The position numbers were made by a program, and so were the translations under genes. Below are positions 19,650 to 28,143 of a stretch of DNA of 64,000 nucleotides, piece by piece. The stretch is from Lachnospiraceae bacterium (GTDB lineage Bacteria; Bacillota; Clostridia; Lachnospirales; Lachnospiraceae), in contig SVFH01000015.1 of NCBI GenBank assembly GCA_015056945.1, forward strand, positions 1 to 64,000, given 5' to 3'. A model generated the notes under the pieces. It saw only the letters and a program-made list of their open reading frames with translations. It was not told where the DNA came from and did not search any database. Positions within the stretch are counted from its first letter, which is position 1. Each line of letters opens with the position of its first letter.

Positions 19650-20176
19650 ATACAAGTCCCTTTCAATAATTGTTTCTGATACACTTCTGTGCATTTTTCA
19701 TATTTTGCAAACGTTTTTTTAGCCTGCTCCAAATTACCGTATACCTTCCAATACCCTGTAAACTGACTTCCTCCGGCGCGGTTCTTAATAAAACCTGCTA
19801 CATCTTCAGGCGGATATCCTAAAAACAGGCCAATTTCATGCGGAAATTCCTGATAGGATTTCAAACGTCTCGACAATTCGGCAACACAACGATCAGCATC
19901 GTAAATTGTATATCCGAATTCTTTTAAAAGTGCTTTAGACTGTTCATTTTCAAAATCAGTCCGCAGACGGTTGGGTCTGTATAAATAAATCAGCCCCCTT
20001 CCCTTTCCGTATCTGAAAACAAGAACACGTATCCCCTTCTCGCCCAATATACGATTCCACATTCTTACATTTTTAATTAATTCTTCAAAGGAGTCTGCTT
20101 CACAGGTAAATAAGCTACCGGTTTTTAACCCCGCCAAAGTCGGCGCGCACTGTTTGATTACCAATTCTTCTGACAT
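19625..20176 (-). CDS. DUF3793 family protein
   Basis: 183 residues. The opening CAPTLAGLKTGSLFTC and the later FPHEIGLFLGYPPEDVAGFI and YWKVYG...F.KYEKCTEVY are hallmarks of DUF3793, a family common in Clostridia and of unproven function. Conserved cysteines (near the start, in the middle and CTE) could bind metal. It is the second gene of a two-gene unit with DUF2325, 48 bases apart. DUF3793 and DUF2325 genes are often seen beside ferrous iron transport genes; here no feo gene is in view. The operator pair upstream of the operon suggests metal control. Its stop overlaps the convergent PHP-HAD stop. Confidence 0.85.
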   Translation of the reverse strand: MSEELVIKQCAPTLAGLKTGSLFTCEADSFEELIKNVRMWNRILGEKGIRVLVFRYGKGRGLIYLYRPNRLRTDFENEQSKALLKEFGYTIYDADRCVAELSRRLKSYQEFPHEIGLFLGYPPEDVAGFIKNRAGGSQFTGYWKVYGNLEQAKKTFAKYEKCTEVYQKQLLKGTCIKKLAVAV

Positions 20177-20224
20177 ACAATCCTCTCTCTTCCATCAATT
20201 TAACTATCCTTATTTTCTTCCGTT

Positions 20225-20509
20225 TTATCCCGATATATGTACTTCCAGAATATTTTTTAGCGCTGAAAGTGAACTCGAATGAGAACGCGCAACAATCGTA
20301 TCTTTTCCTTTTGTTTCACGCAAAGCCGTGCGAACCATCTTATGGCACATAGTACCGGTAAAAAGAACAAGCAAATCAGGTTTGCCTATTTGCTCCCGCA
20401 GATTCCCCTTCATTTGTGTAAACACTTTCGCACTACACTGATACCTTTCACAAAGGTCAATATATTTTCGAACCATACAATCATTTCCGCCAATAATCAC
20501 AACACTCAT
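20225..20509 (-). CDS. DUF2325 domain protein
   Basis: 94 residues, the usual size. MSVVIIGGNDCMVRKYIDLCERY at the start and LVLFTGTMCHKMVRTALRE..... TIVARSHSSSLSALKNIL identify DUF2325, a small Rossmann-like family without a proven activity. Two short motifs, GGN and HSSSL, match the family core, and two Cys (in NDCM and TMCH) may be redox- or metal-active. It is first in the operon with DUF3793. AAAGGATAGCGAT precedes the ATG. Two perfect GTTAGT-N4-ACTAAC repeats lie in the promoter-leader region, arguing for control by a DtxR-family metal regulator. Confidence 0.83.
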   Translation of the reverse strand: MSVVIIGGNDCMVRKYIDLCERYQCSAKVFTQMKGNLREQIGKPDLLVLFTGTMCHKMVRTALRETKGKDTIVARSHSSSLSALKNILEVHISG

Positions 20510-20538
20510 ATCGCTATCCTTTCTTTCTGTTTGTACAA

Positions 20539-20554
20539 GTTAGTCTCAACTAAC
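20539..20554. promoter_or_regulatory. DtxR-like operator copy 2 (leader)
   Basis: GTTAGT-CTCA-ACTAAC, a perfect 6-bp inverted repeat about 30 bases upstream of the DUF2325 ATG. It matches the core of the copy at 20601-20618. Confidence 0.6.
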
Positions 20555-20600
20555 CAATGTATCTAAAAAAACCTCCCACGCAAGGAGAGTTACTTTATAT

Positions 20601-20618
20601 AGTTAGTCATAACTAACT
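20601..20618. promoter_or_regulatory. DtxR-like operator copy 1 (at transcription start)
   Basis: AGTTAGT-CATA-ACTAACT, a perfect 7-bp inverted repeat lying just downstream of the -10 and so over the predicted transcription start. The shape resembles iron- or manganese-dependent DtxR/MntR-type operators (TTAG..CTAA core). Confidence 0.65.
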
Positions 20619-20626
20619 CTTATATA

Positions 20627-20655
20627 AAAATACCATCTTTCAGTAAGCTTGTCAA
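20627..20655 (-). promoter_or_regulatory. Sigma-A promoter of DUF2325-DUF3793 operon
   Basis: Minus-strand perfect TTGACA, a 17-base spacer, then TATTTT. The DtxR-like operator begins 8 bases downstream of the -10. Confidence 0.75.
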
Positions 20656-20728
20656 CCTTGCTGTTCGCTTTTGTTTATTTTTTCTATATTCTTTTCTCAA
20701 AAAAAATGTATTTTATGCAAAAAAAAAA

Positions 20729-20757
20729 TTGTAAGTTTAATCGTTATATGCTAAATT
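20729..20757 (+). promoter_or_regulatory. Predicted promoter of purC
   Basis: TTGTAA, a 17-base spacer, TAAATT. A perfect 6-bp hairpin (TGGGCA...TGCCCA, 20763-20781) starts at about +1 and would cap the mRNA 5' end. I see no purine riboswitch core. Confidence 0.55.
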
Positions 20758-20811
20758 ATTTTTGGGCATACAGTTTGCCCATAGAAAAAATGCGAAGGGA
20801 CAAGGATTAAG

Positions 20812-21495
20812 ATGAATAAGATTTATGAAGGTAAAACCAAAGATGTCTACAAACTTGACAACGGAAATGTATTATTGAAATTCAAGGATGACTGTACCGG
20901 TAAAGATGGTGTTTTCGATCCGGGCGAAAACTCTGTAGGGTTAACCATTGAAGGTATTGGTAAGGCAAACTTACAGACTTCTATTCACTATTTTGAGTTG
21001 CTCAAAGATGCCGGCATCAAGACTCATTATGTTGGTGCAAACGTAGACGAGGCAACCATGGAAGTTCTTCCTGCCACCGTATTCGGACATGGACTTGAAG
21101 TAATCTGCCGTCTTGTTGCTACAGGAAGCTTTATCCGCAGATACGGCGAATATATTGCTGACGGAACTGTATTAGAAGGTGGTTATGTTGAATGTACCTT
21201 CAAAAATGACGCTTTAGGCGATCCCCTTGTAACAGGCGAAGGTCTTGCAGCTCTTGGTATTATGACTCCTGCAATGTTTGAAAGCATGAAGGAACAGACA
21301 TTAAAAATTACTAAGATTGTTGCTGACGATTTGAAATCAATCGGACTTGACCTTTGGGATATCAAATTCGAATTTGGATATAACAACAATGAAGTAATTT
21401 TAATTGATGAAATCGCTTCCGGTAACATGCGTGTTTACAAAGACGGAAAGATTGTTGACCCTGTTGAATTAACGAAATTAATCCTTAACAGATAG
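20812..21495 (+). CDS. purC: Phosphoribosylaminoimidazole-succinocarboxamide synthase (SAICAR synthetase)
   Basis: 227 residues, slightly shorter than the common 235. It starts [20 protein letters not shown] and includes the family motifs [26 protein letters not shown] and [16 protein letters not shown]. It ligates aspartate to CAIR with ATP in step 8 of de novo purine synthesis. It stands alone here; other pur genes are not in the window. It has its own promoter and terminator. AAGG near the ATG is a modest ribosome site. Confidence 0.97.
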   Translation: MNKIYEGKTKDVYKLDNGNVLLKFKDDCTGKDGVFDPGENSVGLTIEGIGKANLQTSIHYFELLKDAGIKTHYVGANVDEATMEVLPATVFGHGLEVICRLVATGSFIRRYGEYIADGTVLEGGYVECTFKNDALGDPLVTGEGLAALGIMTPAMFESMKEQTLKITKIVADDLKSIGLDLWDIKFEFGYNNNEVILIDEIASGNMRVYKDGKIVDPVELTKLILNR

Positions 21496-21527
21496 AAATA
21501 ATCTACTCAATATCTTAGACAATAGCA

Positions 21528-21558
21528 AAACCTCCTGCTTCGGCAGGAGGTTTCTTAT
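21528..21558 (+). terminator. Intrinsic terminator of purC
   Basis: AAACCTCCTG, CTTCGG tetraloop-like turn, CAGGAGGTTT, then TCTTATT. Confidence 0.85.
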
Positions 21559-21575
21559 TACTCAATAACTACTCA

Positions 21576-22223
21576 TTAACCTTTTCTCATACTGTTAATG
21601 CGCTTTTCTAATTGTTTGTTCGCAATATATTTACGCGACATTCCGCCATCTTTCAAGGTACGGCAACCAAACAAATAATACTTTTCTAAAACAGCCCCTC
21701 TGACAATACGTCCCAGCAAAGACATAAACTGTTCCTGGGCAGGATCAAAAAATTCTACCAGTAATGCATCATTTGTATTGATTTTGGCCTGGATAGCAGA
21801 ATCAACAAGCACAGCAAATCCTGTCTCACTGATATCTTTGATAATGACGTCAATTTTTTCTTTTCCGCCGTTAATGGTTGCCTTGGCATCTAACCCAACA
21901 TACACACGGAAATTTTCACGACGATTAATTCTGACTCCGCTTAATCCGCTGGTAATCACATGATATATTTTATTTTCAATCACTTCTTTTTCAATGGTAA
22001 TTGATTTCCATATATATGGTGCTTTTTCATCTTCATACGCAATCATGGACAAGGAAATATTCGGGGAATTAAAGCTCAAGATTACATCATTATGCATAAA
22101 CGGCTCTACGTAAAGCTTATTACCGGACACCATGCAAATAACAGACGGCAAAGTCATTTGGGACTGACCGTTTGAGATTGTAATACTCATCTTATATTGT
22201 GTAGAAAGTTCCTTAATCTCCAT
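21576..22223 (-). CDS. PilZ domain cyclic di-GMP receptor (YcgR-like)
   Basis: 215 residues. An N-terminal YcgR_2-like beta domain (about 1-95) is followed by a PilZ domain. The c-di-GMP motifs are complete: an Arg-rich RINRRENFR (98-106, RxxxR) and DISETG (130-135, DxSxxG). The protein is soluble. It should bind cyclic di-GMP and probably brakes motility or alters the cell surface; a flagellar partner is not in the window. It is the last gene of a minus-strand run ppx-ppk-maf-small ORF-PilZ, 15 bases after the small acidic protein gene. Confidence 0.9.
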   Translation of the reverse strand: MEIKELSTQYKMSITISNGQSQMTLPSVICMVSGNKLYVEPFMHNDVILSFNSPNISLSMIAYEDEKAPYIWKSITIEKEVIENKIYHVITSGLSGVRINRRENFRVYVGLDAKATINGGKEKIDVIIKDISETGFAVLVDSAIQAKINTNDALLVEFFDPAQEQFMSLLGRIVRGAVLEKYYLFGCRTLKDGGMSRKYIANKQLEKRINSMRKG

Positions 22224-22238
22224 CCATTTTCCTCTTCA

Positions 22239-22493
22239 TTATGCTTCTACAATCAGGTATCTTCCGTCACCGATTGCAAACACCTCAGCTGCATCCAGAA
22301 TACTGTCTGATTCAGGGTCTTCCAATCCTTCTTCTTCAAAATACTCTTCTACTTCTTTCTTTGATTTCACAACAACTGCCATACAATCTTCTAAAAATTC
22401 TATTGCTTCTTCTTCTGTTTCGGCAACCTTTTCGGGAAACAACTGTAACTGTTTTTCCAAAAAAACTTTTACCACTTTTTGATCGAATGCCAT
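22239..22493 (-). CDS. Small acidic protein of unknown function
   Basis: 84 residues from the ATG at 22493, picked because GGAG lies eight bases upstream; a 13-residue longer frame has no ribosome site. It starts MAFDQKVVKVFLEKQLQLFP and is rich in Glu (ETEEEAIEFLEDC, EVEEYFEEEGLEDPESD), mostly helical, ending in a beta-like DGRYLIVEA. There is no signal peptide or known motif. It sits between maf and the PilZ gene with short gaps on both sides, so it is probably co-transcribed. Confidence 0.7.
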   Translation of the reverse strand: MAFDQKVVKVFLEKQLQLFPEKVAETEEEAIEFLEDCMAVVVKSKKEVEEYFEEEGLEDPESDSILDAAEVFAIGDGRYLIVEA

Positions 22494-22556
22494 ACCCTGA
22501 TCTCCTATCTCACTTTTTTTAAATATTATCATATTACTGACATTTTTACAAGTTCT

Positions 22557-23168
22557 TTACAAATTACGCCAATGGATTCCAAGCTCTTTTAATTCGTGAC
22601 AAATTCTTGCAATCGGGAGTCCTACTACAGAAGCATATTCTCCATGTATTTCTTTTACATATGCTCCGCAAAGCCCCTGGACTGCATACGAGCCGGCTTT
22701 ATCCATAGGTTCAGAAGTAGAAACGTATGCTTCAATTTCTTCCTCTGTCATATCATAAAAAGTAACATCTGTCTTTTCATAGAACGTTTTCTTTTCTATT
22801 CTTTCATTTCGGAATACAATTAAAGTTACCCCCGTATACACCTGATGTGTTGTGCCGGAAAGCATTCGCAACATCCTGATTGCATCTTGCTCATCTACGG
22901 GTTTTCCAAGTATATCATTTCCGATAGCAACAACAGTATCAGAACCAATCACAACAAAGTCCTGATCAATCCCTCTTGCATCATACATTACCGGAATTTT
23001 CCCTGCCACATCTTCTGCTTTCAATGCAGAAAGTTCCATTACATAACGGTCAGGCGCTGTTTCCGTAGTTTTTTCTTCCACCTCACTTACCGTAATCTGA
23101 AACTTCATTCCGATTTGTTCAAGCAATTCTTTTCTTCTCGGAGATGCAGAAGCTAAAATAAATCTCAT
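22557..23168 (-). CDS. maf: Maf-family nucleotide pyrophosphatase
   Basis: 203 residues. MRFILASASPRRKELLEQIG is the Maf signature with the S-x-S-P-R-R phosphate loop; VIGSDTVVAIGNDILGKPVDEQDAIRMLRMLSG and a C-terminal DKAGSYAVQG complete the core. Maf proteins hydrolyse nucleoside triphosphates, mainly dTTP, UTP or modified bases, to monophosphates and have been linked to septation. The start codon directly follows the ppk stop, and the AAGGAGGATTAA ribosome site includes that stop, so translation is probably coupled. Confidence 0.95.
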   Translation of the reverse strand: MRFILASASPRRKELLEQIGMKFQITVSEVEEKTTETAPDRYVMELSALKAEDVAGKIPVMYDARGIDQDFVVIGSDTVVAIGNDILGKPVDEQDAIRMLRMLSGTTHQVYTGVTLIVFRNERIEKKTFYEKTDVTFYDMTEEEIEAYVSTSEPMDKAGSYAVQGLCGAYVKEIHGEYASVVGLPIARICHELKELGIHWRNL

Positions 23169-25310
23169 TTAATCCTCCTTCGCAGACACAGGCTTCATTT
23201 CCGGAATGAACACACGCTTGTCCTTCATCTGCATTTTCTTCTTTTCCTGTAGTCCTGCTTCCTCACAGAAATATTCCTGTGAATGAAATACAACTTTTCC
23301 TCTTTTATCTATTTTTTCATAAGTACCGTCCGGTTGTAACAGCTGTGCTTTTAAGGTATCCCGCAACTGGCAATCTAAAATATGGTATACTTTCGCCTGT
23401 AATTTCTCATCCAAAACCGGAAACAGAATTTCTACACGACGCTCAAGATTTCTGGGCATCCAGTCGGCACTGCTCAAATAATATTCAGCCTCTCCACCAT
23501 TTTCAAAATAATAAATACGGCTGTGTTCCAAAAAGTTACCTACGATAGAACGTACTGATATCGTTTCGCTGACCCCCGGGATACCAACCTTCAGACAGCA
23601 GATGCCTCGTACAATCAAATCTATCTGCACACCTGCCGCACTTGCCTGGTACAATGCCTCAATCACATCTTTATCACATAGTGAGTTCATTTTAGCAATA
23701 ATTCTTGCAGGTTCTCCCGCTTTCGCATGCTTTCTCTCTCTTTCAATCAAATACAGAAAGCGGTCCTTCATCCACAACGGTGCAATAGATAAGCTGTTCC
23801 AGTTCAAAGGCTCTGAATAACCGGACAACATATTGAATACGGCAGTTGCATCTTCCCCAATGCGCTCGTTACAGGTCAAAAGCCCTAAATCCGTATATAA
23901 TTTAGCGGTTGCATCATTATAGTTACCGGTTCCCAGATGAACATAACGTCTGATACCATCCTCTTCACGACGGACAACCAAAGTAATCTTACTGTGCGTT
24001 TTTAATCCTACCAGTCCATAAATAACGTGACACCCTGCTTTTTCCAATTTCTTCGCCCAGACAATATTATTTTCCTCGTCAAACCGGGCTTTCAATTCTA
24101 CAAGAACAGAAACCTGTTTTCCATTCTCTGCTGCCTGTGCCAATGCTGCAATAATGGGCGAATTACCACTTACACGATACAACGTCTGTTTAATCGCCAA
24201 AACTTCCGGATCCCTTGCTGCCTGTCTGATGAAATCAACTACCGGTTCAAAGCTCTGATACGGATGGTGTAATAAAATATCACCTGCGCGAATTGCTTCA
24301 AAAACATCGTCTGCCTCCTCAAATTCTTCCGGCATAACGGGAACATATTTCTTTAATTTATGTGCTTCAAAACCGTCCAGTCCGTATACTTTCATTAAAA
24401 CAGTCAAATCAAGAGGCCCTTTAATTTCAAAAATATCCTCTTCTTCCAACGTAAGCTCCCGAATCAGGATTTCTAACAATTCCGGTTCTACACCATCTTC
24501 GATTTCCAGTCGGATTGCCTCTCCCCATTGACGTCTTTTCACCTGTTTTTCAATCTCTTTAAGCAAATCTTCCGCTTCATCCTCATCAATAGAAAGATCG
24601 GCATTTCTCATAATACGGAACGGATGTGCACAAATCACATCATAATTCAAAAACAGTTTCCTGATATTCCGCTCTATGATTTCTTCCAGAAAAATAATAT
24701 ATCGACCATCCTCATCTGCCGGCAACTCAACAATACGATTCAACACACTCGGCACCTGTACGGTTGCGAACTCAACCGTTTCATCTTTTCCCTTTTTCTT
24801 TAAAAGTGCGCCGATATTTAACGACTTATTTCTTATCAGAGGAAAAGGTCTTGAAGAATCTACTGCCATCGGTGTTAATACCGGATAGACATTCTCTTCA
24901 AAGTAACGATCCGCAAATGCTGCCTGCTCTTGGGTAAGTTTTTCATGCGTTTCTACTACAAACAAGCCGTGATTTTTAAGAAGCGGCAACAAAGAACGGT
25001 TATAGGTAGAATACTGTCTCTCTACCAATTCATGTGTAGCTTTTGTAAGCTTTTTCAACTGTTCCGTCGGTGTCATTCCTGCAATATCAGGCTTTGCATA
25101 ACCGGCTGCAACCATATCTTTTAAAGAAGCCACGCGAACCATATAGAACTCGTCCAGATTGGAAGCCGTAATACTCAGAAATTTAAGCCTTTCAAAAAGA
25201 GGAAGCGTTTTATCCCTTGCCTCTCCTAAAATACGCTCATTAAAAGCAACCCATGACAATTCTCTGTTTGAAAAATAATTTTCTGCTTTTTCACTTTTCT
25301 TTTTTTGCAT
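23169..25310 (-). CDS. ppk: Polyphosphate kinase 1
   Basis: 713 residues, the normal size. NYFSNRELSWVAFNERILGEA opens the N domain; the catalytic C domains include HHPYQSFEPVVDFIRQAA, VLVELKARFDEENNI, and GLVGLKTHSKI carrying the His that is autophosphorylated. It reversibly polymerises ATP gamma-phosphate into polyphosphate. It lies between ppx (35 bases upstream) and maf (adjacent), so synthesis and breakdown enzymes of polyphosphate share one transcript. Confidence 0.97.
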   Translation of the reverse strand: MQKKKSEKAENYFSNRELSWVAFNERILGEARDKTLPLFERLKFLSITASNLDEFYMVRVASLKDMVAAGYAKPDIAGMTPTEQLKKLTKATHELVERQYSTYNRSLLPLLKNHGLFVVETHEKLTQEQAAFADRYFEENVYPVLTPMAVDSSRPFPLIRNKSLNIGALLKKKGKDETVEFATVQVPSVLNRIVELPADEDGRYIIFLEEIIERNIRKLFLNYDVICAHPFRIMRNADLSIDEDEAEDLLKEIEKQVKRRQWGEAIRLEIEDGVEPELLEILIRELTLEEEDIFEIKGPLDLTVLMKVYGLDGFEAHKLKKYVPVMPEEFEEADDVFEAIRAGDILLHHPYQSFEPVVDFIRQAARDPEVLAIKQTLYRVSGNSPIIAALAQAAENGKQVSVLVELKARFDEENNIVWAKKLEKAGCHVIYGLVGLKTHSKITLVVRREEDGIRRYVHLGTGNYNDATAKLYTDLGLLTCNERIGEDATAVFNMLSGYSEPLNWNSLSIAPLWMKDRFLYLIERERKHAKAGEPARIIAKMNSLCDKDVIEALYQASAAGVQIDLIVRGICCLKVGIPGVSETISVRSIVGNFLEHSRIYYFENGGEAEYYLSSADWMPRNLERRVEILFPVLDEKLQAKVYHILDCQLRDTLKAQLLQPDGTYEKIDKRGKVVFHSQEYFCEEAGLQEKKKMQMKDKRVFIPEMKPVSAKED

Positions 25311-25345
25311 TCTAATGCTCCTATTCTATTACACACAAACCTTTT

Positions 25346-26890
25346 TTATATGCTTCTTTTTTGTTTCAAAACGGGACGTAGATTGAAAACCTCCTCGAAA
25401 AATTCGCCTTTTTCCGCAAACAAAGCACGTTCAAATTCAAGACTTTCAGATGTTTCTACCTGCAACCACAATTCTTCTTCATGAAGCACTGCCTTAACCG
25501 TTACACCTTTTAAATTCCGCTTCGCATCCAAAGCACCGGAAAGCCTTAACATGGCAGTAAGCTTTGCAATTACAAGATAGGCATCCCTCGACATTCCGCG
25601 TCCTTTTACAATTTCGTCATAATAGATAAATTCCGTATGATTGAATTTAACAACATTTGCCACAATTTCGCGCTCTGCATGTGACAAACCAATCATTTCC
25701 GTAGACATGATAATCTGATAAGAACATTCCCCTAAGGAAGAAAGGCTCATAAATTTACCGCAATCATATAAAAGTGCTGAAATCCGAAGCAATAACCGCT
25801 CACGTTTCCCCATGCCGTGTATCTTCTTAGTACTATCAAAAACCGTCAGTGCAATCGCTTCTACTGCCTCACTGCGTCTTCTGCTTCCCAGATAACGTTT
25901 ACTGGTATATTTAGCGCAGGAAACAATATCTGACTCAAAATCATGAAACTGCTTCAGAATACGGTTCTCCTGTGCATAATCATATGCAATACCGTCACAC
26001 AATGTAACGCCCGGAGCCCAAATATCTTTTGCACCTGTATGATCTAACACTCCTTTTATTAAAAAAGCACTAATTAAGAACAGCGGCACATTTTCATCGC
26101 TAAGCATCAGTTCTCGCCCAATCTCCGCCATACTCTTCATCCTCAAATCCGCCAGCTTATTTTTTATAGCTTCTGCAGTCATAAAACCCTTTTTTCGGTC
26201 GTTCTTTTTCAATGCAGATAATACAGGAGAAACATAGTCATCCACCAGAATCAGATTATCAATTTCAATATCCTTCAGATACAATTTATGAAAAACCGAC
26301 AACTCCCCTTCTATCAATTCCTCTAAAATCTGATTCATCCTGCCCGGTCCGGACGCAATCTGGTTCATTCTGTCGCGAAGTCGTAAAACACCAAGGCGCA
26401 AATTCTGTGTGGCCGTAAGTGACCCTTTTTCAAAAAGAGAAATCTGAATACTTCCGCCACCGATATCAAGAATAGCCGTTCCCTTGGAAATAACCGTTTC
26501 AAAAACATCTCCTTTGGCCGCTATTGACTTATAGTCAAGAAAACGCTGTTCCGAATTACTAAGGACGTTAATCCTGATTCCTGTCCTTTGCTCAATACGG
26601 TCAAGCACAATCATCGTATTGTCAAGTTCACGGATTGCGCTCGTTCCGTATGCACAATAATCGTCTACCTTATAGGAATCCATAATTCTACGATAATCTT
26701 TCAGGACACGGCATAATTCTTCCATATGCTCATATGTAAGTTTTCCGCTCCGATAAGATTCTGTTCCCAAATCAAGTCTGTGTCGTATATGGTCAATCTC
26801 GCACATCCCTTTTTGTATCGAAATTTCATAAATTTTCATTGCCAGTTCATAGGACCCCAAATCGATGGCAGCAAATGTTTTTCGTTTCAT
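25346..26890 (-). CDS. ppx: Ppx/GppA exopolyphosphatase with C-terminal HD domain
   Basis: 514 residues. The actin-like N half has AAIDLGSYELAMKIYEI (phosphate 1), YGTSAIRELDN and ILDIGGGSIQISLFEKG (phosphate 2). The C part (about 315-514) is an HD-type helical domain with LLYDCGKFM and SHAEREIVANVVKFNHTE, as in long Ppx enzymes. It cleaves terminal phosphate from polyphosphate or pppGpp; with relA also in the window, both are possible. First gene of the ppx-ppk-maf run. AAAAGGGG lies upstream of the ATG. It is divergent from the DUF5050 gene. Confidence 0.93.
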   Translation of the reverse strand: MKRKTFAAIDLGSYELAMKIYEISIQKGMCEIDHIRHRLDLGTESYRSGKLTYEHMEELCRVLKDYRRIMDSYKVDDYCAYGTSAIRELDNTMIVLDRIEQRTGIRINVLSNSEQRFLDYKSIAAKGDVFETVISKGTAILDIGGGSIQISLFEKGSLTATQNLRLGVLRLRDRMNQIASGPGRMNQILEELIEGELSVFHKLYLKDIEIDNLILVDDYVSPVLSALKKNDRKKGFMTAEAIKNKLADLRMKSMAEIGRELMLSDENVPLFLISAFLIKGVLDHTGAKDIWAPGVTLCDGIAYDYAQENRILKQFHDFESDIVSCAKYTSKRYLGSRRRSEAVEAIALTVFDSTKKIHGMGKRERLLLRISALLYDCGKFMSLSSLGECSYQIIMSTEMIGLSHAEREIVANVVKFNHTEFIYYDEIVKGRGMSRDAYLVIAKLTAMLRLSGALDAKRNLKGVTVKAVLHEEELWLQVETSESLEFERALFAEKGEFFEEVFNLRPVLKQKRSI

Positions 26891-26970
26891 TGTGCAACCC
26901 CTTTTCCTTTTATTTCTATTTATTATTTTAGCATATCTTTCAATAAAAAAGTATAATTCTTCTGTTAAGA

Positions 26971-26999
26971 TTGTTATTTTTTTTCAAATGTTTTATACT
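26971..26999 (+). promoter_or_regulatory. Predicted promoter of DUF5050 protein gene
   Basis: TTGTTA, 17-base T-rich spacer, TATACT, about 40 bases upstream of the ATG. Confidence 0.6.
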
Positions 27000-27038
27000 A
27001 AAAAAAGAAAAAACTTAACAAACGGAGTAACGAAAAGA

Positions 27039-28067
27039 ATGAAGAATACTGTAAAGATAATTCTTATTATACTGGCAGTTTGTCTTTTTGCCGGTGTAAT
27101 ATTACTATTCGGTTTTTTATCCAAACGCCCCCCCTCTCATCCGTCTGACACAATTGGAAATTCTGCCGGAAATTTGAATAACGGAGGATATTTCTGTGAA
27201 GACGAAGACGGAACCGTTTTTTTTGCAAATTTCTACGACCACGGTTTTTTATACTCCATGAACGCAGATGAAACAAATATCAGAAAGCTTTCTGACACCA
27301 AGGTAACATACCTGAATACAGGCGGCAAATATTTATATTACTATATGCCTGATTCAACTGCTTCTACCGGCCTTGGTTTCGTTCGCAGAGTTGTCGGAAT
27401 TTATCGTTCCACCAAAAACTCCACACAGATTACAACGTTAAGCAGAGAACCGGCGGAAACGCTTCTTTTATCCGGAAGCAGGCTGTATTACAGAGATGCC
27501 TCAGACAAAAAAACATGGAAATTTTCCTCCATTGATTTGGCCGGAAAAAACAAAGAAGTGCATCTTCCCTATAGTATCAATCCGGCATCCTGTCACAATG
27601 GTATAATCTATTTTGCCGACGAAAAGGAAAACCATTTCCTTTGTTCTTACGATACCAATACCGGTGTCAAACAACAGTTGCTCCGATATAATGTGTGGGC
27701 TCCGGTCTATGCGGATGGTTCCGTATTTTTTATGGATATCGAAAACAATTACAGATTATGTGCACTTTCCCTTTCTGACGGAGAAGTACGTGTTATTACA
27801 GACGATCGGGTTGATTTCTACAATGTTACTCCTAACTATATTTATTATCAGAAATCATCCAAAACTTCTCCTGCATTGAAAAGAGTACGTCCGGATGGCA
27901 GCGAAGAAACAATCATTACAGAAGGTACCTACCGAGACCTCAATGCAACCTCCCAATATCTTTATTTCCGGGAATTCAACGATGATTATACAATATATCA
28001 CACACCCATCAACGGTCCTGTTTCCGTTTCAGAATTCAGTTTCGCCAAAGAAGCTGTGACAAACTAA
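27039..28067 (+). CDS. DUF5050 beta-propeller protein, membrane-anchored
   Basis: 342 residues from the ATG at 27039, with GGAG 11 bases upstream; an upstream in-frame ATG at 26865 lies inside the divergent ppx gene and is rejected. One N-terminal transmembrane helix (IILIILAVCLFAGVILLFGF) is an anchor or uncleaved signal. The exterior part is built of repeated strands such as FYDHGFLYSMNADETNIRKL, GKYLYYYMPD, and NGIIYFADEKENHFLCSYD, the DUF5050/six-bladed propeller pattern of clostridial surface proteins. Ligand unknown. It is monocistronic. Confidence 0.8.
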   Translation: MKNTVKIILIILAVCLFAGVILLFGFLSKRPPSHPSDTIGNSAGNLNNGGYFCEDEDGTVFFANFYDHGFLYSMNADETNIRKLSDTKVTYLNTGGKYLYYYMPDSTASTGLGFVRRVVGIYRSTKNSTQITTLSREPAETLLLSGSRLYYRDASDKKTWKFSSIDLAGKNKEVHLPYSINPASCHNGIIYFADEKENHFLCSYDTNTGVKQQLLRYNVWAPVYADGSVFFMDIENNYRLCALSLSDGEVRVITDDRVDFYNVTPNYIYYQKSSKTSPALKRVRPDGSEETIITEGTYRDLNATSQYLYFREFNDDYTIYHTPINGPVSVSEFSFAKEAVTN

Positions 28068-28069
28068 AA

Positions 28070-28103
28070 CAAAAGGATGCCTAAATCTCAGGCATCCTTT
28101 GTT
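28070..28103. terminator. Bidirectional terminator between DUF5050 and folBK genes
   Basis: AAAGGATGCCT pairs with AGGCATCCTTT and is flanked by A-rich and T-rich sides. It can serve both converging transcripts. Confidence 0.85.
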
Positions 28104-28143
28104 TATGTATTAATGTGTCTCAAATAGAGGAATATGTCTTTAT

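Noticed and set aside
26865-27038. Longer start for the DUF5050 protein
   Set aside because: It would overlap the divergent ppx gene and lacks a ribosome site; the ATG at 27039 is followed by a normal membrane anchor.
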